From: DASZIT01 sp052143315
GTDB lineage: Bacteria; Actinomycetota; Acidimicrobiia; Acidimicrobiales; RAAP-2
Direction of reading: 5' to 3'
DNA: 64,000 nt
Assembly (NCBI GenBank): GCA_052143315.1
Contig: JBKQTE010000097.1
Location: 62,001-126,000, forward strand
Position numbers and translations under genes: made by a program. Below the pieces are notes generated by a model that was not told the DNA's origin, did not search any database, and worked only from the letters and a program-made list of their open reading frames with translations. Below are positions 1 through 7,456 of the stretch, piece after piece; the stretch's first letter is position 1, and each line of letters opens with the position of its first letter.

Positions 1-428
1 GCGGGGAGGGTGGCGGCCGCGGTGCTCTTGGCCACCACCGAGTCCCCGGGCGGGATGGTCGCCTGGTGGACAGGGGTGCGGTCGGAGACAGTCGGGTCGT
101 CGGCGGGGGGGACGTGGAGCCACGAGCCCGGTTCGATGTGGATTCCGGTGTCGGTGGCCCGATCGCCGACCTGCTGGAGATAGTGCACTCCGTGGCGGTC
201 GATGTCGGGCTCGGCGGAGCCGCGGTTCGGCATGTTGCCGTTGATGGCCGTGAAGTCCAGGGTCTCCGTCGTGGAGTTGAGCTCCAGAAGGAACGGCTTG
301 TCGACATGCTTGTCCGGTCGGGCGATCGAGTTGAAACCGTGGCCCTCCCAGTGACCGGGAAGCTCCGCCAGCAGACCCAGACTGTCCAGCACGACGGCGT
401 TCGACGGGCTGGCGCGAAACGTCGGCAT
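1..428 (-). CDS. Putative heme-binding-like beta-barrel protein, 5' part
   Basis: The reading frame starts at an ATG at 428 and stays open to the window edge, so about 142 residues are visible and the C-terminus is missing. A near-ideal Shine-Dalgarno (AGGAGGT, about 7 nt before the ATG) fixes the start. The visible protein has 'LPGHWEGHGFNSIARP', then 'LELNSTTETLDF', 'NMPNRGSAEPDI', 'GVHYLQQVGD' and 'GIHIEPGSWLHVP'. This order of motifs matches, from memory, small soluble proteins annotated as heme-binding and found in bacteria and fungi. No signal peptide is seen. The family name is recall rather than a search result, so the function is tentative; that a gene is present is nearly certain. 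Confidence 0.6.
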   Translation of the reverse strand, partial: MPTFRASPSNAVVLDSLGLLAELPGHWEGHGFNSIARPDKHVDKPFLLELNSTTETLDFTAINGNMPNRGSAEPDIDRHGVHYLQQVGDRATDTGIHIEPGSWLHVPPADDPTVSDRTPVHQATIPPGDSVVAKSTAAATLP

Positions 429-918
429 GACCGCTACCTCCTCAGGCAATTGCGACGCCCGCAAATGGCGGGACGTCGGATGTCAACTGCGAGTGGCAGC
501 CCCGACATGAGGAGGTGAGCTCTGTTGGCTCTCCGGTCCTTCCGTTGAGGATGCCGCTCTCATAAGCACGGTATTCCCCGGGTATCGGCAACGCAACGGA
601 GGCGTCAGGGGGGACGGGAGGCGATATCCCATCGACCTCAGGGCGGAATCGAGGTCCCCAGGGTTGCCGGTCCCTCCCCGGTGCGCGCCGATGTCCACCA
701 CCCCGTCCGGGAACACGGGTCGCTCGCCGGGAGGTGCAAAAAGGTGGCACTAGCTGGACGTCTTGACCGGCTGCTCCGGAGCGTGGCGTGCACATGGAGG
801 TCGTCAGGAGACACGTACCGGTCCAGGGGACCCCCCGTTGCCGGTCTACCTCCGGTCCGTTCCGGCAGCCCGGCGGCGGTGGTGACGTCTCCTATGACAC
901 TCGGGAGCTGCACGGGTA

Positions 919-938
919 TTGGACAACGGTTGGACAAC
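919..938 (+). promoter_or_regulatory. Direct repeat with 11-bp period, SARP-type operator candidate
   Basis: TTGGACAAC occurs at 919-927 and again at 930-938. The copies are identical and 11 bp apart, one helical turn. SARP regulators are known to bind direct repeats of about 7 bp at 11-bp spacing that overlap the -35 region. A possible -10 (TATGAC, 949-954) lies about 10 bp downstream. A SARP gene lies 2 kb away at 3003-6578. The link to that protein is inference. Confidence 0.45.
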
Positions 939-1022
939 TTTCCTCCACTATGACCTTACTCAAGGCGGTATGGCGCATCCCCGGGATGCATCAGGGCCTT
1001 GATAATCCCGGGCGGGAACCGG

Positions 1023-1061
1023 ACGACAGCTGGCCCGGGCCCCCCTCGGGCCAGCTGTCGT
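1023..1061. promoter_or_regulatory. Perfect inverted repeat, 15-bp arms, 9-nt loop
   Basis: ACGACAGCTGGCCCG (1023-1037) is repeated in inverse at 1047-1061. As RNA it would form a very stable hairpin. It is not followed by a T-run on either strand. It sits about 140 bp before the hydrolase start and downstream of the candidate promoter at 919-954, so it may be a leader attenuator, a factor-dependent terminator or a protein-binding site. Confidence 0.55.
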
Positions 1062-1176
1062 AACCTCTCCGGGTAGCCGGAAGCCTCATGGGGTGGAGTG
1101 CGGGCCGCAGCCGAGTGTTGGCATCGATCACCGTGGCAACGACCTCCGGAGGCGGCCGGCCAGACCACCCCAGGCA

Positions 1177-1199
1177 GGGGGGGGAGGGGAGGGGAGGGG
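1177..1199 (+). promoter_or_regulatory. G-quadruplex-type G-tract array covering the ribosome binding site
   Basis: Eight G (1177-1184) and three G4 tracts follow, each separated by a single A, and the last tract abuts the ATG at 1200. The array is also the only Shine-Dalgarno-like sequence for the downstream gene. Four tracts of at least four G with 1-nt loops is the classical pattern of a very stable quadruplex. Folding in the mRNA would hide the ribosome binding site; that is inference. Confidence 0.55.
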
Positions 1200-2990
1200 A
1201 TGACCATCGGTCTGCCCGCTCAGACGGGCTGTTCATCGACAATCGACGTCGGGGGGATCCCGAAGCCGGGTATCCGGTTCAGGGAGCACATGGCGGGCTC
1301 CTTCTCCGAGTCCGTCGGACCTGACGGCGATTTCCGGGCCGGAGCCGCCCTGGGTCGGGCCACGGGCTCCACGCTCTCGACCGACCTGACCATCACCCAC
1401 GACGACCTTCTTGCGCTGGTGGCGGACCCTCGCGTTCCGGCCACCATCACGGGCGAGATCCGGGCGCCTGCACTGTCGGCGGCGCCCATCGTGGTCACCG
1501 AGGGGCGGTTCGTGCTGCTCACACCGGACCCGACCCACGTGGAGACGGGCAACATGCTCTACCAGATCGAGGCGCGCACGAACGATGGCATCCGGTACCG
1601 TCTGGTCGGGTTCAAGGTGGTACATCAGGGACCTGCCGCCGACGCCTGGCGAGACACGACGACCCTCTACGTCACCATCTTCCGCATCCACAGCTCGGGA
1701 TCGAGCACGTTCCACGGCAGGGGGGTCCTTCGGGTCACGGTGTCGGCCCTGCGCCGTCTCCTGGCCTCGATAGAGATCCTCAACGTCCCCCGACGGCTCG
1801 ACCGAGAGCGATTGCGGTACGACTTCGCCGCCCGCTTCGTCGGTTCGCTCTGGCCGTACTATGGCGGGTCACTACGCGAACGGGCGCGGTTCCCTGCGCC
1901 CCCGACGGAGGAGCCTTCGCTCCCTCGACCCGGTGGCCTGACGCCGGCCGACATCCGCTGGTGCGATCCGAGCGGGATCTGGCACGACCACGTCGCCCCG
2001 GGCGCCTGCTCTCGGCTCATCCGATACCGAGGCGGTGACAAGGGGCCGGTGATGCTGGCGCCGGGCTACGGCATGTCGTCGACCTCCTTCGCCTTGGAGA
2101 CAGGTCACCCGAACCTCCTGCAGTTCCTGTTGGACAGTGAGTACGACGTCTGGCTCTTCGACTTCCGGGCCGGCATCGACCTGCCGTCCGCCTGGTCCCC
2201 GTGCACGATCGATGACATCGCCACGATCGACTGGCCCCGTGCGGTGGAAGAGGTCAGGCGGATCACCGGGCGTGACGACGTCCAGGCCTTCGGTCACTGC
2301 GTAGGATCCGTGTCCCTGTTGATGACCCTGCTACACGGGACCAGGGGAATCCGGTCGGCCATGTGTGCCCAGTTCACCGTCCATCCGGTGACCTCTACGC
2401 TGAACAAGGCCAAGGCTCGGCTCCACGTCGGGGTGGCAATGGCGGATATCGGCCTGACCCGGCTGCACCCGGACACGTCGCTGACCCTGGCTGACGCGGC
2501 GCTCGATATGGCGCTCCGACCGGTGCCCGTGCCCCGGGGTGAACGGTGCGGGCTGGCCGTGTGCCGGTGGATCAACGCCGTCTACGGACTGACCCATGTG
2601 CACGATCAGCTCGACGATGCCACCCACCTGGAGATCGCACGCTTGTTCGGCGTGGGCAATCTCACCGGGCTCCGGCACCTGAACCTGATCCTCCAACGAG
2701 GCGTGGCGGTCGATGCCTGGGGCCTCGACCGCTACCTGCCGCATGTCGAGCGCCTCGACCTGCCTATCCACTTTCTGGCCGGAACCCGGAACTACATCTT
2801 CCACCCCGAAGGGACCCAGCGGACGATGAAGTGGCTCCGAGAGGCTCACGGTGCGGACAGGGCATCGCGGAACTACTCGGTGACGTACCTCGACGACTAC
2901 GGTCACCTGGATGCGATCATCGGCCGGGATGCCGCCGTCGATGTCTTCCCGGACATCGTGAAACACCTCGACGTCCACGCGCTGTCGTGA
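1200..2990 (+). CDS. Alpha/beta hydrolase with cysteine nucleophile, cholesterol-oxidase-associated type
   Basis: The protein has 596 residues. The N-terminal third holds the 'FREHMAGSFS' element and beta-rich segment that in actinobacterial GMC/cholesterol-oxidase-like proteins follows the FAD domain. The C-terminal part is an alpha/beta hydrolase fold with 'LAPGYGMSST', a nucleophile elbow G-H-C-V-G with Cys367 in place of serine, and a late histidine in 'DDYGHLD' (His569). From memory, Cys at this position is normal for hydrolases fused to GMC oxidoreductases, which act on sterol or similar lipid substrates. No FAD domain is present here, so the gene is a stand-alone half. Start is ATG 1200; an upstream in-frame GTG at 1098 would add a low-complexity tail. 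It converges on the SARP gene with a 12-bp gap. Confidence 0.75.
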   Translation: MTIGLPAQTGCSSTIDVGGIPKPGIRFREHMAGSFSESVGPDGDFRAGAALGRATGSTLSTDLTITHDDLLALVADPRVPATITGEIRAPALSAAPIVVTEGRFVLLTPDPTHVETGNMLYQIEARTNDGIRYRLVGFKVVHQGPAADAWRDTTTLYVTIFRIHSSGSSTFHGRGVLRVTVSALRRLLASIEILNVPRRLDRERLRYDFAARFVGSLWPYYGGSLRERARFPAPPTEEPSLPRPGGLTPADIRWCDPSGIWHDHVAPGACSRLIRYRGGDKGPVMLAPGYGMSSTSFALETGHPNLLQFLLDSEYDVWLFDFRAGIDLPSAWSPCTIDDIATIDWPRAVEEVRRITGRDDVQAFGHCVGSVSLLMTLLHGTRGIRSAMCAQFTVHPVTSTLNKAKARLHVGVAMADIGLTRLHPDTSLTLADAALDMALRPVPVPRGERCGLAVCRWINAVYGLTHVHDQLDDATHLEIARLFGVGNLTGLRHLNLILQRGVAVDAWGLDRYLPHVERLDLPIHFLAGTRNYIFHPEGTQRTMKWLREAHGADRASRNYSVTYLDDYGHLDAIIGRDAAVDVFPDIVKHLDVHALS

Positions 2991-3002
2991 CGCCGGAGCC
3001 CG

Positions 3003-6000
3003 TCAGTTCACGTTGGGCTTCAAGGGCCCGTCAGCCGGCAACCGTCTCACGCCGTTGACGGACCGTTGCCGCTGATGATCCCGGCCGCCCGACCGGCCCT
3101 TGTCCTCGAGCGCCGCGCCGAGCGCCGCCTTGGTGAGCTCGACGAAGGGGGTGGCACCCATGGCTCGATGGCGGGCCAGGGCGTCCTCGAGATGGAGCAC
3201 GGCAAGGTCCGGCCACCCGGCCACCCGGGCCAAGCGCCCGAGGTAGAAGGACGCGGACCCGAGGAAGGTCGCCTGCCCCACTCGACAGAAGTGGGAGGAG
3301 AACGGTGAGATGAGCCCGTAGAGGACTGTCGCCCAGTCCGTGTCGCCGAGGCAGCAGGCCGCATGGCTCAGCCCTGCCATCGTGAACCACCAGTGGAAGT
3401 TGCGGTCCTCGGCGACGACCGCTTCCGGGGTGAGACCGGCCAACACCGCACCGGCGACTTCGTCCCTTCCCGCCTCGACTGCGATCCACGCCGAGATCGC
3501 CCGTTCGCCCAGGGAGGAACGCCCGGTCTGCCCGGCTTCGAGTATGGGTTCCAGCTCGTTCATGCGTCCCTGGAGCCAGAGCCACGTCAGGCTCAACCCC
3601 ACGGCGATGGCGTTGGTCTGAGGGTGGCCGCTCCGGCGGAAGATGGCGAACGCTTCTGCAGCCGACTCCTCCGCATCCGTGAAGCGTCCTTGTATCCCGG
3701 CGACGAGGCTCTCCCACATGACACCCAGCCGCAGGTATTCGGGCTGCTTCACCCGTTCGGCGAGATCCCGCATGGTACGAGCCAGCTGGTCGGCGACGGC
3801 GAAATCACCGCGTTCGAACTCCGCGTGGAGCTCGCACTTCATCCCCCGAAGCACGATCTCGGTGTTCCCGAGCTCCATCCCGAGCTCCCGGATCCTCCGG
3901 GCCGCCTCCACCTGAAGGTCGACCTCATCGGGACCACATAGGGCCCAGTAGCGGTACTCGATGCAGGCGGCGATGGTGGCGGCGTCCACCAATCGGGATG
4001 CGACGGCGACGGCCTCGTCACCGAGGCTTCTCCTCTCGTCGCGCGGCTGGGAGAAATGCCCCCACTGGGCCAGGCGTCCGATGACCAACGCCCTCTGGAG
4101 GCTGTCGTCATGGCCGAGCTCGGTCAGGGCCGTCCGCAGGAGCCGCTGGCCCGTCTCATTGGGCTCGGCTCCAGCCGGCAGCACACCACCGTACCCGAGG
4201 GCCGCCGAGGCCACGACGTCGACGCGATCCAACCGGCGGCCCATCTCGAACGCCTCTGAGAAGCGCTGGTCCGCCCCGATCAGTTGGCCCGACTTGACCA
4301 TCGCATCGGCGAGCAGCAGCAGCAGCTCGCATCGTTGGTCGTCGGCATCGGGGAAGTGGTCCGCCGAGATGGTCACCGCGTGTTGAAAGTGGGTGACGGC
4401 GGACTCGTAGGCGATGTGGTCCAGGGCCGATTCGCCGGCGAGACGCGAATAGAACAGGGCGCGGTCGGCCGACCCGGCAGCGATGCCGCGGGTGTAGTGG
4501 AGCGCGATCTCCCAGGCCCGGGCAGGATCCGACCCGAAGCGCTCCTCCAGCACCTGGGCGATCCGACGGTGGATCCGCACCCGGCGGCTGCTCCCGAGCT
4601 CGGTGACGAGTGTCTGGCGGACCAGGTCGTGCACAAACCAGTAGCTGTCGTCGACATCGGGAGCTTCCGTGACGATCCCGGCGGTCCGGGCTTCGTCGAG
4701 GACGGCCAGGACAAGCGATTCGTCGTTGCCGGAGGACGCCAGCACCAATCCGACCTGGAACTGAGGGCCCATGAGGGCGGCGACCGACAGGATGCGTTTG
4801 CATGGGTCGGAGAGCTTCATCAGCCGCCAATGGACGACCTCGCACAGTCGGTCGGAGACGGAGGTTGCGTGCATCACGAGTGGAGAGAGCCTCTGCTCGA
4901 CCGGTTCTCCGCTGGCGAGGATGTCCAACGCAACCTCCTGGAGGAAGAACGGATTGCCGCCGGTGTACTCGCGGAGGAGCGATCTGCTGGCCTCGTCCAC
5001 TCCGACGGCGGAGCCGATCGATGATTGGAAGAGGGCCAGGGACGTCCAGTCCGATAGGCCGCCCAGGTCCACGCGCTCCACGTCGGCCGTCCGGCGCGCG
5101 CTGACCAGCCCCTCTGACAGCCAGCCCTTTCCGTCGGCTTCGGTGTCCCGATAGGTGGCGACGATGAGCAACGGTGCGGCGATGTTTGACCGGAGAAGGT
5201 GCTCGAGCAGTGACAATGTCGGAGCGTCCGCCCAGTGCAGGTCTTCGAGCACCAGCACCAGGGGTCTTGTCCTGGCCAGGGCCGTCAGGAAGGCGACCAC
5301 CGCCTCGAACGACTGGAACCGCTCGGCTTCTGCCGCGCTCGGCCCCAGGTCGGCGGTCGGTTCCGGTGGGATCGATGCTTCGGGCACCACCTGACCCAGT
5401 GCGGTGGCCAGCGGTCCGATCTCCTGGACGGCGGTCCGCCCGGCCGGCAAGGGCATGATGCCGCGCAGCGCTTGGCGGAAGCCTTGGAAGGAGGACAACG
5501 GTTCCTCGTCACACCGGCCGTACAACACCAGGTCACCGCCGCCCGCGCACTCGGTGGCGAACTCCGAGGTCAGCCGGGTCTTGCCTATCCCAGGCTCACC
5601 GGTGATCACCAGCAGGACCTGCTTTCCTTGTACCGCTCGCCGGCGTGCTCGCCTGGCAGTATCCAGTTCATGGTCGCGGCCGACGAAGCTGGAGGCGTCG
5701 GCCGTGGCCATCCATGTCGGATAGGGCCCTTCCGCCGGGACAGAGCTCGGAGGGGAGATGGATGGTGTCCGTGACGGCGGCACCGATGAAGGTGGAGCAC
5801 TCCAGTCCAGCGAGACGTCCTGGTCCAGGATCGCCTGCTCGAGGTGGCGGAGCGTCGGTGACGGTTCGATCCCGAGCTCCTCGTCCAACCGGGCCCGGAG
5901 CCGCTGGTAGGTGCGTAGGGCGTCGGCCTGCCGGCCAGATCGGTAGAGGGCTGACATCAGGATGGCCCAGAGCTGCTCGCGCAGCGGGCGTTCACTGATG

Positions 6001-6578
6001 GCCAGTTCGGCTTCCGCCACCACCCGCTTGTGGTCGCCGAGCCTCAATCGGGATTCGAGCAGTCCCTCGAGTGCCTCCAGGCGCCCCTCCTCCAGTCGGG
6101 CGATCTCGGGAAGGGCCCAGGCGAATCCCTGGACGTCGCTCAGAGCCGCACCGCGCCACCGTCCCAGCGAGTGCTCGAAGAGCACCGATGCCGCATGAGC
6201 ATTGCCTTCGGCCATGGCCAGGCGGGCCCGTTCGCACTCGGCCTCGAAGGACACCGCATCGAGCTCCCCCGGGCGCAGCTCCAAGATGGCGGCTCCGTTT
6301 CGGGTGTACAGGCGCGTTGCGCCCAGCAACTTGCGCAGCAGGGACAGATGGCTCCTGAGCGTGGACGGTGCGCCGGGTGGCGGCTCGCCCCCCCAGAGGT
6401 CTTCCACCAGGCAGCCCAGCGGGACCGGTCGGTGGTTTGCCATGAGCAGCCGGATGAGCAGCGCACGCCGACGGATCCCGTCGATGGTGATCGGTTCGTC
6501 GAGGCGGGTGACGACCAGGTGGCCGAGCACCCCGAATTCGATCTCTGCCGGTGCCCCTTCGGGCGACGGGCTAGCCAA
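3003..6578 (-). CDS. Large SARP-family transcriptional regulator (wHTH-BTAD-AAA-TPR)
   Basis: The protein has 1191 residues. An OmpR-type winged helix lies at about 13-100 ('LEDLWG'-like region, 'LRSHLSLLRKLL'). A bacterial transcriptional activator (BTAD) domain lies at about 108-250 and ends in 'DEELGIEPSPTLRHLEQ', and a Ser/Pro linker follows. An AAA ATPase starts at about 298 with Walker A GEPGIGKT (327-334) and a Walker B-like 'LVLVLEDLHWAD'. The remainder is a helical TPR-like solenoid. There is no C-terminal LuxR helix-turn-helix. Large SARPs activate secondary-metabolite or specialised metabolic genes. The best start is TTG at 6578, which has no clear Shine-Dalgarno, so the N-terminus could be a few codons shorter. 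Direct repeats at 6719-6747 upstream are a candidate control site. Confidence 0.9.
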   Translation of the reverse strand: MASPSPEGAPAEIEFGVLGHLVVTRLDEPITIDGIRRRALLIRLLMANHRPVPLGCLVEDLWGGEPPPGAPSTLRSHLSLLRKLLGATRLYTRNGAAILELRPGELDAVSFEAECERARLAMAEGNAHAASVLFEHSLGRWRGAALSDVQGFAWALPEIARLEEGRLEALEGLLESRLRLGDHKRVVAEAELAISERPLREQLWAILMSALYRSGRQADALRTYQRLRARLDEELGIEPSPTLRHLEQAILDQDVSLDWSAPPSSVPPSRTPSISPPSSVPAEGPYPTWMATADASSFVGRDHELDTARRARRRAVQGKQVLLVITGEPGIGKTRLTSEFATECAGGGDLVLYGRCDEEPLSSFQGFRQALRGIMPLPAGRTAVQEIGPLATALGQVVPEASIPPEPTADLGPSAAEAERFQSFEAVVAFLTALARTRPLVLVLEDLHWADAPTLSLLEHLLRSNIAAPLLIVATYRDTEADGKGWLSEGLVSARRTADVERVDLGGLSDWTSLALFQSSIGSAVGVDEASRSLLREYTGGNPFFLQEVALDILASGEPVEQRLSPLVMHATSVSDRLCEVVHWRLMKLSDPCKRILSVAALMGPQFQVGLVLASSGNDESLVLAVLDEARTAGIVTEAPDVDDSYWFVHDLVRQTLVTELGSSRRVRIHRRIAQVLEERFGSDPARAWEIALHYTRGIAAGSADRALFYSRLAGESALDHIAYESAVTHFQHAVTISADHFPDADDQRCELLLLLADAMVKSGQLIGADQRFSEAFEMGRRLDRVDVVASAALGYGGVLPAGAEPNETGQRLLRTALTELGHDDSLQRALVIGRLAQWGHFSQPRDERRSLGDEAVAVASRLVDAATIAACIEYRYWALCGPDEVDLQVEAARRIRELGMELGNTEIVLRGMKCELHAEFERGDFAVADQLARTMRDLAERVKQPEYLRLGVMWESLVAGIQGRFTDAEESAAEAFAIFRRSGHPQTNAIAVGLSLTWLWLQGRMNELEPILEAGQTGRSSLGERAISAWIAVEAGRDEVAGAVLAGLTPEAVVAEDRNFHWWFTMAGLSHAACCLGDTDWATVLYGLISPFSSHFCRVGQATFLGSASFYLGRLARVAGWPDLAVLHLEDALARHRAMGATPFVELTKAALGAALEDKGRSGGRDHQRQRSVNGVRRLPADGPLKPNVN

Positions 6579-6718
6579 CGTACTGGACGGGTCGTTGGGC
6601 GGACGGTCGACGAACGGGTACGGCTACTGCCCGGGTTGTGGCCACACCGTTCGCTCCTTCGTCGTATTCGCAGAGGTCAACCTGTGTCAAGCGTCCGACC
6701 AGATCCGCCGAAGTGTCG

Positions 6719-6747
6719 CCAAGACTATGAAATGTGCCCAAGACTAT
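6719..6747 (-). promoter_or_regulatory. Direct repeat CCAAGACTAT upstream of SARP gene
   Basis: CCAAGACTAT occurs at 6719-6728 and at 6738-6747, a period of 19 bp, about 140 bp upstream of the TTG start of the regulator. Two exact 10-bp copies are unlikely by chance in this GC-rich context. It could be an autoregulatory site. The period is not the usual SARP 11 or 22 bp, so the binding protein is unknown. Confidence 0.35.
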
Positions 6748-6790
6748 AGGGCGCCGCATTGCCGGCACGGGCCCCGGCGTGCGGCCGGAC

Positions 6791-6824
6791 GCGAAAAAGG
6801 CACTCCGAAGAGTGCCTTTTTCGC
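6791..6824. terminator. Bidirectional intrinsic terminator
   Basis: GCGAAAAAGGCACTC (6791-6805) and its exact inverse (6810-6824) flank a CGAA tetraloop. The stem carries A5/T5 tracts at its base, so it can work in both directions. It would end the leftward transcript of the P450 and the 126-aa gene before the SARP promoter. Confidence 0.85.
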
Positions 6825-6959
6825 CGACGGGCCGGGTGGCGGCACCCGAACACCGCCGAACGGATCAGTTGGCGGGAACCGATTCCGTTGGGGAGTACGA
6901 AATCACCTTTTTCGACGAAATGCAAGGCGGCGACGCCGGCGGGCGGCCCGCACGGCCAG

Positions 6960-7340
6960 CTACCGACGGGTGAACCCGTCGAAGAACAGCACCGATGCGG
7001 CCAGGTGCAGTGTGAAGTCGTCCGCTGTCAGGGGTGCCTGTCCATAGAGGACGCGTGCGACCGAGGCGAGAGTCGTGTGCATTCCGAGAAGCATCACGAA
7101 CCGATCGTGCAGCTGTTGGTGCCAGCGCGATATGGCCACGCCGGCGATGAAGAACGGCGTACCCTCGACGGTCCACGGCTGCACGCCGGCGAGACCCGCA
7201 TCGGGCAGGAGGCGGGTGATCGTCTCGCGGTCCAGGTCGTCTGGGACAAGGAAGGATTCGACATGTCCCCGGATCGGCAGGTACGCCTTGGCCGCGACAT
7301 CTCGGCCCAGCACCAACAGCTCCGGATCGAATGTAGCCAT
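6960..7340 (-). CDS. Hypothetical protein, P450-linked
   Basis: The protein has 126 residues and starts at an ATG preceded by a purine-rich GGGAGAGG. It has no cysteines, so it is not a ferredoxin partner, and no signal peptide or membrane segment is seen. It contains 'LPIRGHVESFLVPDDLDRE', 'GVAISRWHQQLHDRF' and a C-terminal 'LAASVLFFDGF'. I do not recognise the family. It lies 116 bp downstream of the P450 stop on the same strand and before a strong terminator, so the two may be co-transcribed and functionally linked. The reading frame, start and terminator support a real gene; the role is unknown. Confidence 0.6.
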   Translation of the reverse strand: MATFDPELLVLGRDVAAKAYLPIRGHVESFLVPDDLDRETITRLLPDAGLAGVQPWTVEGTPFFIAGVAISRWHQQLHDRFVMLLGMHTTLASVARVLYGQAPLTADDFTLHLAASVLFFDGFTRR

Positions 7341-7456
7341 GGCGTGCCCTCTCCCTTTCCGAAGGGTGCTCTGACGCTCCTAGAGCATGGCATGTCAGGA
7401 CCGGCGGATCCCGGAGCTGGAGGAGGGGGTGGCCGGGTGGCCGCCTCGTCGACCGG

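Larger units (their letters stand above)
429..1199. other. Long divergent intergenic region (770 bp)
   Basis: This gap separates the leftward heme-binding-like gene from the rightward hydrolase, so it must hold both promoters. No convincing gene is seen. It contains a 9-bp direct repeat with an 11-bp period (919-938), a perfect 15-bp-arm inverted repeat (1023-1061) and a run of four G-tracts ending at the hydrolase start codon (1177-1199). These are listed separately. Confidence 0.6.
6579..6959. other. Intergenic region with bidirectional terminator and direct repeat
   Basis: This is the upstream region of the SARP gene and the downstream region of the P450-linked genes; both neighbours are on the minus strand. 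I see no gene. It holds a perfect terminator hairpin at 6791-6824 and a direct repeat at 6719-6747. Confidence 0.6.

Noticed and set aside
66..518. A 150-codon plus-strand frame
   Set aside because: It is the antisense of the leftward heme-binding-like gene, which has a perfect ribosome site and recognisable motifs.
7367..7387. TGCTCT/AGAGCA inverted repeat between the P450 and the 126-aa gene
   Set aside because: Arms are only 6 bp with a 9-nt loop and no T-run; a terminator there would also contradict the shared transcript suggested by gene spacing.
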